Numbered from the stretch's first letter, positions 1 to 7,031 are shown. The stretch is DNA of 10,005 nucleotides from Dialister sp. UBA7295 (GCA_002471975.1 DKQZ01000052.1:1-10005); one strand, 5' to 3'. Made by a program: numbers and translations. Notes: generated from the sequence alone by a model not told the origin.

Positions 1-503
1 GCGGGCGGTATCGGGAAGGATTTGTCGAACGGGGCGCAATGGAATGTGTATCAACGAACGGTACCGGGAAGAAATAGCCGAACGAGGCGCAAGTGGAAGG
101 AGAATCAACGAACGGTACCGGGAAGGATTCGCCGAACGAGGCGCAAATGGGAGGAGAATCAACGAACGGTACCGGGAAGGATTCGTCGAATGAGGCGCAA
201 ATGGGAGGAGAATCAAGGAACGATACCGGGAAGGATTCGCCGAACGGGGCGAAAATGGAAGGAGAATCAAGAAACGGTACCGGGAAGTAAGCGTCAAACG
301 TGGGGCAAATGAAAGGAGAATCAAGAAACGGTACCGGGAAGGATTCGCCGAACGAGGCGCAAGTGGAAGGAGAATCAAAGAACGATACCGGGAAGAAACC
401 GCCGAACGAGGCGCAAATGGAAGGAGAAACAAAGAACGGTACCGGGAAGGATTCGCCGAACGAGACGCAGATGGAAGGAGTATCCAAAAATGGTACCGGG
501 AAA
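1..503 (+). repeat. 54-bp tandem repeat array 1 (about 10 units, cut by window edge)
   Basis: The head CGGTACCGGGAAG, or a 1-2 base variant, recurs at 6, 59, 113, 167, 221, 275, 329, 383, 437 and 491. The period is 54 bp throughout, except for a first unit of 53. Units differ by a few substitutions. The last is degenerate after its head. Because 54 is a multiple of 3, long open frames run through the array. One encodes an 18-residue basic repeat (RTVPGRIRRTRRK-like, frame of 22-312). Another encodes a hydrophilic repeat (NGTGKDSPNEAQ-like). The second frame is broken by stops at 75-77 and 288-290. Every unit contains purine-rich GAAGGAG, so SD-like sequence before a start codon carries no weight here. 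I see no convincing gene. The most likely reading is an intergenic minisatellite; a decayed repeat protein is the alternative. The array continues off the left edge. Confidence 0.93.
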
Positions 504-530
504 ATTGATTCGTTCAAAAGTCTGGAGACA

Positions 531-1300
531 ATCCCCCGTTACCGCCCGTCTGCCGGAAATCCAAAGCCAGCACGCACAAGGCAATCTTCCCGTTAACGCC
601 CGCTTGCCGGAAATCCAAAGCTAGCACGTACGAGGCAAACTTCCCGTTACCGCCCGCCTGACAGAAATCCAAAATCAGCACGCACAAGGCCGACTTCCCG
701 TTACCGCCCGCCTGACAGAAACACGAAACCAGCACATACAAGGCAAACTTCCCGATCCCGCCCGCCTGACAGAAATCCGAAGTCAGCACGTACAAGGCAA
801 TCTTCCCGTTAACGCCCGCTTGCCGGAAATCCAAAGCCAGCACGTACGAGGCAAACTTCCCGTTACCGCCCGCCTGCCTGAAATCCAAAACCAGCACGTA
901 CAAGGCTAACTTCCCGTTACCGCCCGCCTGCCAGAAACACGAAATCAGCACATACAAGGCTAACTTCCCGTTACTGCCCGCCTGACAGAAATCCAAAACC
1001 AGCACATACAAGGCTGACTCCCGTTACCGCCCGCCTGACAGAAACACGAAATCAGCACAGACAAGGCCAACTTCCCGTTACCGCCCGCCTGACAGAAACA
1101 CGAAACCAGCACAGACAAGGCCAACTTCCCGTTACCGCCCGCCTGTCAGAAACACGTAATCAGCACATACAAGGCCGACTTCCCGATCCCGCCCGCCTGC
1201 CGGAAATCCGAAGCCAGCACGCACAAGGCAAACTTCCCGAAATCGCCCGCCTGCCGGAAATCGAAAGCCAGCACATACAAGGCTAACTTCCCGAATCACG
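531..1300 (-). repeat. 54-bp tandem repeat array 2 (about 15 units), inverted relative to array 1
   Basis: The motif CTTCCCGTTACCGCC, with variants, recurs with its central G at 538, 592, 646, 700, 754, 808, 862, 916, 970, 1023, 1077, 1131, 1185, 1239 and 1293. Every step is 54 bp except 970 to 1023, which is 53. Read on the minus strand each unit begins CGGTAACGGGAAG, the same head as array 1 units, but the remaining 41 bp are unrelated to array 1. The minus strand is open from 1011 to 514 with an 18-residue hydrophobic repeat (YVLVLDFRQAGGNGK-like). The 53-bp unit shifts that frame, and a TGA (complement of 1146-1148) interrupts it further upstream. No RBS precedes the start, so I treat it as noncoding. 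Subtypes of the unit recur every four units. The array ends in short TTCGTGA-type repeats near 1290-1310 (minus strand). Confidence 0.94.
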
Positions 1301-1428
1301 AATCACGAACACCCCCATGTGACTCCACCAGAAACGGGCCGGAAGCCTCCTATAGAATCTCCCTTTCCCCTTCAAGAGACTATTTTTATATCCCGCTGAA
1401 TCTCCTGTATTTCCTGTATAAAATGGGC

Positions 1429-1440
1429 TTTTGTACAAAA
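1429..1440. promoter_or_regulatory. Perfect 12-bp palindrome upstream of ppsA
   Basis: TTTTGTACAAAA is a perfect palindrome about 50 bp upstream of the proposed -35 box of ppsA. A second TGTACA lies at 1539-1544, inside the leader. A related AGTACA lies at 1462-1467. Two direct copies of TCCTGTAT also occur, 9 bp apart, at 1403-1410 and 1412-1419. These sit where operators of a regulated gluconeogenic promoter would be expected, but the cognate factor is unknown. I do not see a clear match to the B. subtilis CcpN box. Confidence 0.35.
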
Positions 1441-1488
1441 GGATATATTTATTTCCTCATTAGTACACACTCTTTGCACTCTGCTTCC

Positions 1489-1517
1489 TTGACTTTTTAC
1501 ACTTAAAGGTATACTAT
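1489..1517 (+). promoter_or_regulatory. Probable sigma-70-type promoter of ppsA
   Basis: A -35-like TTGACT at 1489-1494 is followed by TATACT at 1510-1515 (15-nt spacer) or, overlapping it, TACTAT at 1512-1517 (17-nt spacer). The surroundings are AT-rich, in contrast to the GC-rich repeat array upstream. This would give a leader of roughly 65-70 nt before ppsA. Confidence 0.6.
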
Positions 1518-1527
1518 AAATTTGCTG

Positions 1528-1555
1528 AAACGAAAAAGTGTACAAATAATCGTTT
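1528..1555. promoter_or_regulatory. Inverted repeat in the ppsA leader, possible operator
   Basis: AAACGA (1528-1533) and TCGTTT (1550-1555) form an inverted repeat separated by 16 nt, with half-site centres 22 bp apart, which suits a dimer binding two turns of one DNA face. The repeat lies just downstream of the -10 box and encloses TGTACA. Its role is inference only; the upstream CcpN-like regulator encoded nearby is one candidate binder. Confidence 0.3.
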
Positions 1556-1591
1556 TTTTATTTCAATCTTCATACCTTAAGGAGGGCTATG

Positions 1592-3997
1592 ATGGACGCA
1601 AGAGAGAATGCTTATGTTTTATGGTTTGATGAACTTCACAGAAAGGACGTAAACCTGGTAGGCGGGAAGTCTTCTTCCCTGGGTGAACTGACCACTTCTA
1701 CCGGCGTTCCCGTTCCTTACGGCTATGCGACCACCGCGCATGCATACCGTTATTTCATGGAAGCCACCGGCCAGAACAAAAAGATTCATGAACTGCTGCA
1801 GGGCCTGGACGACGTGGAAGATTCCGTAGAACTTCACGAAGTCTGCACGAAGATCCGTGAAAGCATCGTTTCCGCTGAAATGCCGGAAGACCTGGCTCAG
1901 CAGATTGGCGACGCTTATGAAGAACTGGCCAAAAAAGTGGGCGAGGAAAATCCTTATGTGGCTGTCCGTTCTTCCGCTACCGCCGAAGATCTGCCGGATG
2001 CTTCCTTTGCCGGCCAGCAGGATACTTACCTCAATATTACCGGCCGTGATATGGTCATCAGAAAAGTAAAGGAATGCTATGCTTCCACTTTCACCGACCG
2101 TGCCGTTTACTACAGAGCAAAGAAGAATTTCGACCATGAAAACGTGGCTCTTTCTGCAGCTGTCCAGATGATGGCTGACTCCAAAGTAGCCGGCGTTATG
2201 TTCACCGTGAATATTGCCAATGGTGATGATTCCTGCGTCATGATCGAAGGCTCCTGGGGCCTTGGCGAATACGTCGTTCAGGGTACCGTTACCCCGGATA
2301 ACTTCATCGTCAATAAAGAAGATCTCACCATCCGTTCCCGCATCGTCAATGAAAAAGCCATCGAACTGGTTCGTAAAGAAGGCGGCGATGTAGAAGAAAG
2401 AAAAGTTCCGGAAGAAAGAGCAAAATCCCAGGCACTCACCGATGACCAGGTGGTTGAACTGGCTTCCTACGCAAAAGCTATTGAAAAACATTACGGCTGC
2501 TACATGGATATGGAATGGGCAGTCGATCACCAGGACCGCATCTGGATCCTCCAGGCTCGTCCGGAAACCGTATGGTCCAAGAAGAATAAAGAAAAGAAAG
2601 CAGGTAATGGAGAAGTGAAAATGACAACTGATCACAAAGTACTCGTTAAAGGTCTTCCGGCTTCCCCGGGAATGGCTGCAGGCAAATGCCATGTAATTAC
2701 TGATCCGAAGGACATTGATGAATTCCAGGAAGGCGAAGTCCTCGTTACTACCATGACTTCCCCGGACTGGGTACCGGCTATGAAGAAGGCAGTTGCCATC
2801 GTCACTGATGCAGGCGGTATGACCTGCCACGCATCCATCGTTTCCAGAGAACTGGGTATCCCCTGCGTTGTAGGCACCAAGAGCCGCAGTGTAGAAGCAA
2901 CCAAAGTCCTGAAGACCGGCCAGGATATCACCATCGACGCACAGAACGGTATCGTTTACGAAGGTATCGTAGCTGACCTTGTAAAGACCGCTGAAGCTGC
3001 TCCGGCTGCAGGCGCACCGGCTGCAGGACAGACCGTTGTAGCTGCTGAATACTTCGCACCCACCGGCACAGGCGTCCTCATGAACCTGGGCGATCCGGAC
3101 CTGGCTGATAAATACGCATCTCTTCCCTGCGACGGCATCGGCCTGATGCGTGAAGAATTCATCTGGACCACCTTCATCCATGAACATCCGCTGTACCTCA
3201 TCGAACAGGGCAAACCGGAAAAAGTTATCGATATGCTGGCAGAAGGCATTGCCAAAGTATGCCGTGCCCTCTCTCCGCGTCCGGTAGTACTCCGCTTCTC
3301 CGACTTCAAGTCCGGTGAATACAGAAACCTCAAGGGCGGCGACAAATTTGAACCGGTTGAACCGGCAGACCTCCTCGGCTGGAGAGGCGCTTCCCGTTAC
3401 TATGATCCGAAATACACCGCTGCATTCCGCCTCGAACTGAAGGCTGTGAAGAAAGTCCGTGAAGAATTCGGCCTGAAGAACCTGAACTGCATGATTCCGT
3501 TCTGCAGAACCGTCGACGAAGCAGCAAAGGTTACCGCTATCATGAAGGAAGAAGGACTGGAAAGAGGTCCGGACTTCAAACTGTTCCTGATGGCAGAAAT
3601 CCCGTCCAACATCATCCTGGCTGACAAATTCAACCAGTACGTAGATGGCTACTCCATCGGCTCCAATGATTTAACGATGCTGATCCTCGGCTGCGACAGA
3701 AACAATGATACCGTTTCCGCCCTCTTCGATGAACGCAATCTGGCTATCAAGAGAGCTGTCCGCCACCTCATCGAAACCGCACACAAAGACGGCAAGACCG
3801 TTTCCATCTGCGGCCAGGCACCGTCCGTATACCCGGACTTCACCGAATTCCTGGTAAAGAGCGGCATCGACTTCGTATCCGTCAACCCGGATATGGTCAA
3901 GGCTACCAAGAGAAATGTAGCACGCATTGAACAGAGAATCATGCTCGATGCAGCTACCGGCAGAGGACTGAAGGAAGTAGAAGACCTGAAGTGGTAA
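1592..3997 (+). CDS. ppsA: Phosphoenolpyruvate synthase (pyruvate, water dikinase)
   Basis: Catalyses ATP + pyruvate + H2O to PEP + AMP + Pi, the entry to gluconeogenesis from pyruvate or lactate. The length, 801-802 aa, fits the family (E. coli PpsA 792). The N-terminal ATP-grasp domain shows VGGKSSSLGEL (24-34), VRSSATAEDLPD (126-137) and GLGEYVVQGTVTPDNF (224-239). The mobile phosphohistidine domain carries GGMTCHAS, with catalytic His at residue 414 (codon 2828-2830) and the regulatory Thr at 412, numbered from the upstream ATG. The C-terminal TIM barrel has GIGLMREEF and SICGQAPS with the active-site Cys at about 741. An Ala/Pro/Gly hinge (APAAGAPAAG) joins the mobile domain to the barrel. 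Two ATGs stand in tandem at 1589 and 1592. AAGGAGG (1579-1585) lies only 3 nt from the first but 6 nt from the second, so I prefer 1592. Transcription is probably regulated by the CcpN-like gene downstream and activity by PpsR. Confidence 0.97.
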   Translation: MDARENAYVLWFDELHRKDVNLVGGKSSSLGELTTSTGVPVPYGYATTAHAYRYFMEATGQNKKIHELLQGLDDVEDSVELHEVCTKIRESIVSAEMPEDLAQQIGDAYEELAKKVGEENPYVAVRSSATAEDLPDASFAGQQDTYLNITGRDMVIRKVKECYASTFTDRAVYYRAKKNFDHENVALSAAVQMMADSKVAGVMFTVNIANGDDSCVMIEGSWGLGEYVVQGTVTPDNFIVNKEDLTIRSRIVNEKAIELVRKEGGDVEERKVPEERAKSQALTDDQVVELASYAKAIEKHYGCYMDMEWAVDHQDRIWILQARPETVWSKKNKEKKAGNGEVKMTTDHKVLVKGLPASPGMAAGKCHVITDPKDIDEFQEGEVLVTTMTSPDWVPAMKKAVAIVTDAGGMTCHASIVSRELGIPCVVGTKSRSVEATKVLKTGQDITIDAQNGIVYEGIVADLVKTAEAAPAAGAPAAGQTVVAAEYFAPTGTGVLMNLGDPDLADKYASLPCDGIGLMREEFIWTTFIHEHPLYLIEQGKPEKVIDMLAEGIAKVCRALSPRPVVLRFSDFKSGEYRNLKGGDKFEPVEPADLLGWRGASRYYDPKYTAAFRLELKAVKKVREEFGLKNLNCMIPFCRTVDEAAKVTAIMKEEGLERGPDFKLFLMAEIPSNIILADKFNQYVDGYSIGSNDLTMLILGCDRNNDTVSALFDERNLAIKRAVRHLIETAHKDGKTVSICGQAPSVYPDFTEFLVKSGIDFVSVNPDMVKATKRNVARIEQRIMLDAATGRGLKEVEDLKW

Positions 3998-4043
3998 TCA
4001 GGAAGCTATATGCCTCAGCTGCTCCCGTGAGTTGAACGATTCC

Positions 4044-4078
4044 GGCAACCGGGGCTGCGCAAGCAGTCCCGGTTTGCC
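4044..4078 (+). terminator. Stem-loop between ppsA and the ccpN-like gene (weak terminator or attenuator)
   Basis: The arms 4044-4058 and 4063-4078 pair over about 15 bp, with one bulged A and one G-T wobble. They are closed by a GCAA tetraloop of the GNRA class at 4059-4062. The tail is TTAATTA rather than a long T run, so termination may be partial. That would let some ppsA transcripts continue into the regulator genes. mRNA 3'-end protection is the other likely role. Confidence 0.6.
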
Positions 4079-4122
4079 TTAATTACTGGGGAAATCCCGG
4101 ATACCATAAGGAAGGAGAAAAG

Positions 4123-4758
4123 ATGCAGCTAACAAGCCGTCAGAAGGAAATAACCCGCATCGTCCGTGAAAACGGGCCTATTACGGGGGAAATGATAGCA
4201 GACCGACTGCACGTTACCAGAAGCGCCCTGCGCGGAGACCTGGCTGTCCTTCTTTCCGGAGAAGTGATTGCCGCCAGGCGAAGACTGGGTTATTACTACC
4301 TGGGCGGGGGAGAAGACCCGGCGGCCGCAGAAATCAGATCCTGCACCGCAGAAGCCTGCATGTCCAGGCCGGTCCTTGTAAATGCGGACTCCAATGCCTA
4401 TGATGCAGCAGTCCTCCTTTTCACCGAGGACATTGGAACCCTCTTTGTAGGTAAAGAAGATGATGTGCTGGGGGTAGTGTCCCGCAAGGACCTGCTGAAG
4501 ACCGCCATGGGCCGCGAAGATATGGCCAAGGTGCCCATTTCCATGGTCATGACTTCCCGTTCCAAGATGATCTACGCAGAGCCTGACGAAGATATGGTTT
4601 CTATTGCGCAGAAACTCATCGATTATGAAATCGACTGCCTGCCGGTAGGCGTTTTCCACAATGTAAACGGGGAAAGAAAATTCAAGCTGAAAGGTCGTAT
4701 TTCCAAGACAAATATTACCCGACTCTTCCTGGAACTGGGAAAGGGCAGGGACAGATAA
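4123..4758 (+). CDS. ccpN: CcpN-like transcriptional regulator (HTH plus two CBS domains)
   Basis: A 211-aa protein matching the layout and length of B. subtilis CcpN (YqzB), the catabolite repressor of gluconeogenic genes. Residues 1-60 form a winged helix-turn-helix (RQKEITRIVRENGPITGEMIADRLHV; HTH about 19-42, wing RRRLGYYYL). Two CBS domains follow: about 77-130 (starting CMSRPVLVNADS, including GVVSRKDLLK) and about 140-205 (VMTSRSKMIYAEPDEDMV, ending GRISKTNITRL). CBS pairs usually bind adenine nucleotides, so the protein probably senses energy charge. AAGGAG (4112-4117) lies 5 nt before the ATG. It sits between ppsA and ppsR and is only 12 nt from the latter. The yqzB-yqfL pairing in Bacillus is the same. 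Inferred role: control of ppsA and possibly its own operon. The exact ortholog assignment is slightly less certain than the domain call. Confidence 0.88.
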   Translation: MQLTSRQKEITRIVRENGPITGEMIADRLHVTRSALRGDLAVLLSGEVIAARRRLGYYYLGGGEDPAAAEIRSCTAEACMSRPVLVNADSNAYDAAVLLFTEDIGTLFVGKEDDVLGVVSRKDLLKTAMGREDMAKVPISMVMTSRSKMIYAEPDEDMVSIAQKLIDYEIDCLPVGVFHNVNGERKFKLKGRISKTNITRLFLELGKGRDR

Positions 4759-4773
4759 GGAGTGAATCCATTG
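4757..4773 (+). promoter_or_regulatory. RBS deciding a TTG start for ppsR
   Basis: AAGGAG at 4757-4762 overlaps the ccpN stop codon (TAA 4756-4758). The in-frame GTG at 4762 falls within this SD sequence and so cannot be its start. TTG at 4771 is 8 nt downstream, the correct spacing, and gives the N-terminus MTKIPEVYVVSD, typical of the family. Confidence 0.8.
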
Positions 4774-5598
4774 ACAAAGATTCCGGAAGTGTATGTAGTC
4801 TCCGATTCCCTTGGAGAAACGGCGGAAAGCGTGGCCAAGGCCACCATCAGCCAGTTCGATGAAGATATCGACATCGTCAGAGTCCCCTTCATCCGTCACG
4901 GGGAACAGGTACAGAAAGTGCTGGAAGAAGCGGTTGCCCATCATGCGGTCGTCTGCCACACCCTGGTGAGCCCGGAACTTCGCCAGACCTTTGAAAAAAT
5001 CGCAAAAGAAAAGAATGTGCATTATGTGGACATCCTGGGACCCATGATGAATCTGGTAGGCACCATTTCTTCCACCAAACCGAGAATGAAACCGGGCATC
5101 ATCCACAAACTGGATGAAGAATATTTCAAAAAAGTGGCGGCCATTGAATTTGCCGTGAAATACGACGATGGAAAGAACCCTGCAGGTTTTGAAAAAGCAG
5201 ACGTGGTCTTAATCGGCGTATCCCGCACCTCAAAGACCCCTCTTTCCATGTACATGGCCCACAAGAAATTCAAGGTGGCCAATCTTCCCCTCGTTCCGGA
5301 AGTGCCGCTGCCGGAAGAAATCTTCCGCGTGCCTCCGTACCGCATCATCGGACTCATTATTGATCCTTACAAACTCAATACCATCAGGAGTGAACGAATG
5401 AAGGCCCTGGGCTTCTCCGGCACCGCCAACTATACGGACATCGCCCGGATTGAAGATGAACTGGCCTATGCCAAAGAAGTCATGCGCCAGCTTCACTGCC
5501 TCGTCATCGACGTATCCAACAAAGCCATCGAAGAGACAGCCAGCCGTATCATGGCCATCGTTCAGAGAAATAAAGAAGTGTATGGGGATAAGTATTGA
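4771..5598 (+). CDS. ppsR: Pyruvate, phosphate dikinase / PEP synthase regulatory protein (DUF299 kinase-phosphorylase)
   Basis: A 275-aa protein of the PSRP family (E. coli PpsR/YdiA 277 aa; B. subtilis YqfL). It is a bifunctional Ser/Thr kinase and Pi-dependent pyrophosphorylase. It inactivates PEP synthase or PPDK by ADP-dependent phosphorylation of a Thr near the catalytic His, and reactivates it by phosphorolysis. Visible signatures are the N-terminal YVVSDSLGETAE (8-19), IEFAVKYDDG in the middle, and the nucleotide-binding loop GVSRTSKTPLS at 149-159. The expected target, Thr two residues before His in GGMTCHAS, is present in the PpsA encoded upstream. It is probably co-transcribed with the ccpN-like gene (12-nt gap) and ends just before a strong terminator. 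Because a ppsA rather than ppdK gene is linked, regulation of PpsA is the more likely role. The start is a TTG, chosen from the RBS position. Confidence 0.95.
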   Translation: MTKIPEVYVVSDSLGETAESVAKATISQFDEDIDIVRVPFIRHGEQVQKVLEEAVAHHAVVCHTLVSPELRQTFEKIAKEKNVHYVDILGPMMNLVGTISSTKPRMKPGIIHKLDEEYFKKVAAIEFAVKYDDGKNPAGFEKADVVLIGVSRTSKTPLSMYMAHKKFKVANLPLVPEVPLPEEIFRVPPYRIIGLIIDPYKLNTIRSERMKALGFSGTANYTDIARIEDELAYAKEVMRQLHCLVIDVSNKAIEETASRIMAIVQRNKEVYGDKY

Positions 5599-5622
5599 TT
5601 TGTTCGTTAACCGTATGGTAAG

Positions 5623-5653
5623 ACCCGCCCTTTGGGGCGGGTTTCTTTTGTTT
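5623..5653 (+). terminator. Rho-independent terminator of the ccpN-ppsR operon
   Basis: ACCCGCCC (5623-5630) pairs perfectly with GGGCGGGT (5635-5642) around a TTTG loop, and the stem is followed by the T-rich TTTCTTTTGTTT. It lies 25 nt after the ppsR stop codon. Confidence 0.93.
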
Positions 5654-5660
5654 CCGGAAA

Positions 5661-5735
5661 CTTTTGAATCGGGGGTATCGGGAGTCTCGGGGAAATCGAG
5701 GCTGCCGGGAAGGTAGCGGCGCTGATGCGCCGCCG
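5661..5735 (+). repeat. Intergenic repeat element, copy A (9-bp repeats plus hairpin)
   Basis: After CTTTTGA come five 9-bp units (5668-5712) of the form [AGC]TCGGG[AG]NN, the fourth and fifth diverged, ending in CGGGAAGG. A perfect 7-bp hairpin follows: GCGGCGC (5716-5722), TGAT loop, GCGCCGC (5727-5733). The CTTTTGAATCGGGG opening is identical to that of copy C at 7066. The three-hairpin train of copies B and C is not visible; only one GC hairpin follows. It lies directly behind the ppsR terminator. Confidence 0.8.
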
Positions 5736-5792
5736 ATCATTTATGGGGAATGTACACGGGCAGGGGAAAATACATTTCCACAATGATTGGGA

Positions 5793-5896
5793 GCCAAAGG
5801 CCGTCGGCAGAGCCGACTATATAAATTGGTTTCCCGCAGGGAAACCATATCCTTCCCGATAATCCCGATTTTCCCGACAGCCCCGACACTCCCGAA
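5793..5896 (-). repeat. Intergenic repeat element, copy B (9-bp repeats plus three hairpins, minus orientation)
   Basis: Read on the minus strand, five exact 9-bp units (5896 to 5852, consensus [AG]TCGGG[AG]NN) end in CGGGAAG. They are followed by GATA and hairpin 1 (arms 5847-5839 and 5835-5827, 3-nt loop). A 9-nt AT-rich spacer follows, then hairpin 2 (GTCGGC/GCCGAC, 5817-5803, 3-nt loop). A short hairpin 3 (GCC/GGC core, near 5801-5793) comes immediately after. Copy C has the same order, spacers and loop sizes. Copy B faces copy A across about 60 bp. Confidence 0.82.
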
Positions 5897-5929
5897 CAGC
5901 TCAATTGAAATATAATGAATTTCCCGAGT

Positions 5930-5961
5930 TTGAGTACAAATCCTCCCATCCATGCTAAAAT
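5930..5961 (+). promoter_or_regulatory. Candidate promoter of the dgt gene
   Basis: An extended -10, TGCTAAAAT (5953-5961), has a weak TTGAGT at 5930-5935 with a long 20-nt spacer. A perfect TATAAT at 5911-5916 lies just upstream but lacks a recognisable -35 at 17 nt, so the choice between the two is uncertain. Either gives a short leader before the start at 6003. Confidence 0.45.
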
Positions 5962-6002
5962 ATATATAACAACTATGATTTTCGATGGATAAGGAGGAAG
6001 CT

Positions 6003-7031
6003 ATGCTGGTTCGTGAACGGAGTGAGGAAATAGAGAAGAAGCTTCTTTGCAGCCGGGCGGCGCTTGCAGTGAATGCAGAAAGGGCGAGAGCGGAAGAGAG
6101 AGATCCTCTTCGCACCGATTTCCAGCGGGACAGGGACAGGATCCTTCACTGCAATTCTTTCCGGCGGCTGAAGCACAAGACCCAGGTGTACATCGCTCCC
6201 ATGGGCGACCATTACAGGACCCGCATGACCCATACCCTGGAGGTGGCCCAGATCGGGCGGACCATGGCCAGGGCCCTTCGCCTCAATGAAGATCTGGTGG
6301 AAGCCATCGCCCTTGGTCACGACCTGGGGCATACGCCTTTCGGCCATGTGGGAGAACAGGCGCTGCAGGAAACGGCCGGTCACTTTGAACATAATGAGCA
6401 GAGTGTGCGGATTGTGGAAAAACTGGAAAAAGAGGGCGAAGGACTGAACCTGACAGAAGAAGTGAAAGATGGTATCCTTAACCACTGCGGTCATCTGCAG
6501 GCCCATACCCTGGAAGGAGCTATTATCAAGTACGCAGACCGTATCGCCTACCTGTGCCATGACTATGATGATGCTGAGAATATGGGCCTCATCGGGGAGA
6601 GCGATCTTCCCGATGACGTGCGGGCAAGGCTGGGCACCACCCATTCTTCCATGATTACTGCCATGGTCACCGATGTGGTGGACCATTCCATGCAGGATGA
6701 GAAAGACGGTATCCACATGTGCCCGGAGGGAGACAGGATCCTTCTCAAATTCCGCTCTTTCATGTTTAAAGAAGTTTACATGTCGGAAAATCTCATCCCG
6801 GACCGCAAGCGGGGCAGCAATGTGGTGAAAATGCTTTACCATTACTATACGGAGCAGAAACCGGACGGCACGTATTACGAAGACCGTCTCCCAAAGAAAC
6901 AGGTGCGCCTGGCAAAAGGAAATATACCCCGGGCAGCGCTGGACTATATTTCCGGACTCACTGATAATTTTGCCATCAATCTCTTTGAAGATATATTCGT
7001 GCCCAGGTATTGGACTTTCAAGAAAGAATAA
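6003..7031 (+). CDS. dgt: dGTPase-like deoxyguanosinetriphosphate triphosphohydrolase (HD domain)
   Basis: Predicted cytosolic dNTP triphosphohydrolase releasing tripolyphosphate from (d)GTP or other dNTPs. At 342 aa it matches the shorter dGTPase-like family rather than the roughly 500-aa E. coli Dgt. The family opening is visible (TDFQRDRDRILHCNSFRRLK). So are the HD metal ligands: His77 (RMTHTLEV), His106-Asp107 (GHDLGHTPFGH) and Asp187 (RIAYLCHDYDD). An upstream in-frame ATG at 5985 has no SD of its own. AAGGAGG at 5991-5997 lies 5 nt before the ATG at 6003, which I take as the start. It is flanked on both sides by copies of the intergenic repeat and has no strong terminator of its own, so it appears to be a single-gene unit. 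Substrate specificity and allosteric activation by dNTPs, known in this family, cannot be read from the sequence. Confidence 0.93.
   Translation: MLVRERSEEIEKKLLCSRAALAVNAERARAEERDPLRTDFQRDRDRILHCNSFRRLKHKTQVYIAPMGDHYRTRMTHTLEVAQIGRTMARALRLNEDLVEAIALGHDLGHTPFGHVGEQALQETAGHFEHNEQSVRIVEKLEKEGEGLNLTEEVKDGILNHCGHLQAHTLEGAIIKYADRIAYLCHDYDDAENMGLIGESDLPDDVRARLGTTHSSMITAMVTDVVDHSMQDEKDGIHMCPEGDRILLKFRSFMFKEVYMSENLIPDRKRGSNVVKMLYHYYTEQKPDGTYYEDRLPKKQVRLAKGNIPRAALDYISGLTDNFAINLFEDIFVPRYWTFKKE

Noticed and set aside
1..1300. CRISPR array
   Set aside because: The repeats are contiguous 54-bp tandem units that are similar along their whole length. There are no unique spacers of constant size between identical repeats, and no cas genes are in view.
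1619..3187. 522-codon open frame on the minus strand inside ppsA
   Set aside because: It lies wholly antisense to a confidently identified gene, has no RBS or recognisable protein motif, and similar antisense frames occur opposite dgt (7190-5973) and lonC (8931-7300). All are codon-bias shadows.
4129..5106. 325-codon minus-strand frame across ccpN and ppsR
   Set aside because: It spans two well-supported + genes and their junction and shows no family signature.
6003..7031. (p)ppGpp hydrolase or other HD phosphohydrolase identity
   Set aside because: The N-terminal FRRLKHKTQV block and GHDLGHTPFGH are specific to dGTPase-like proteins.
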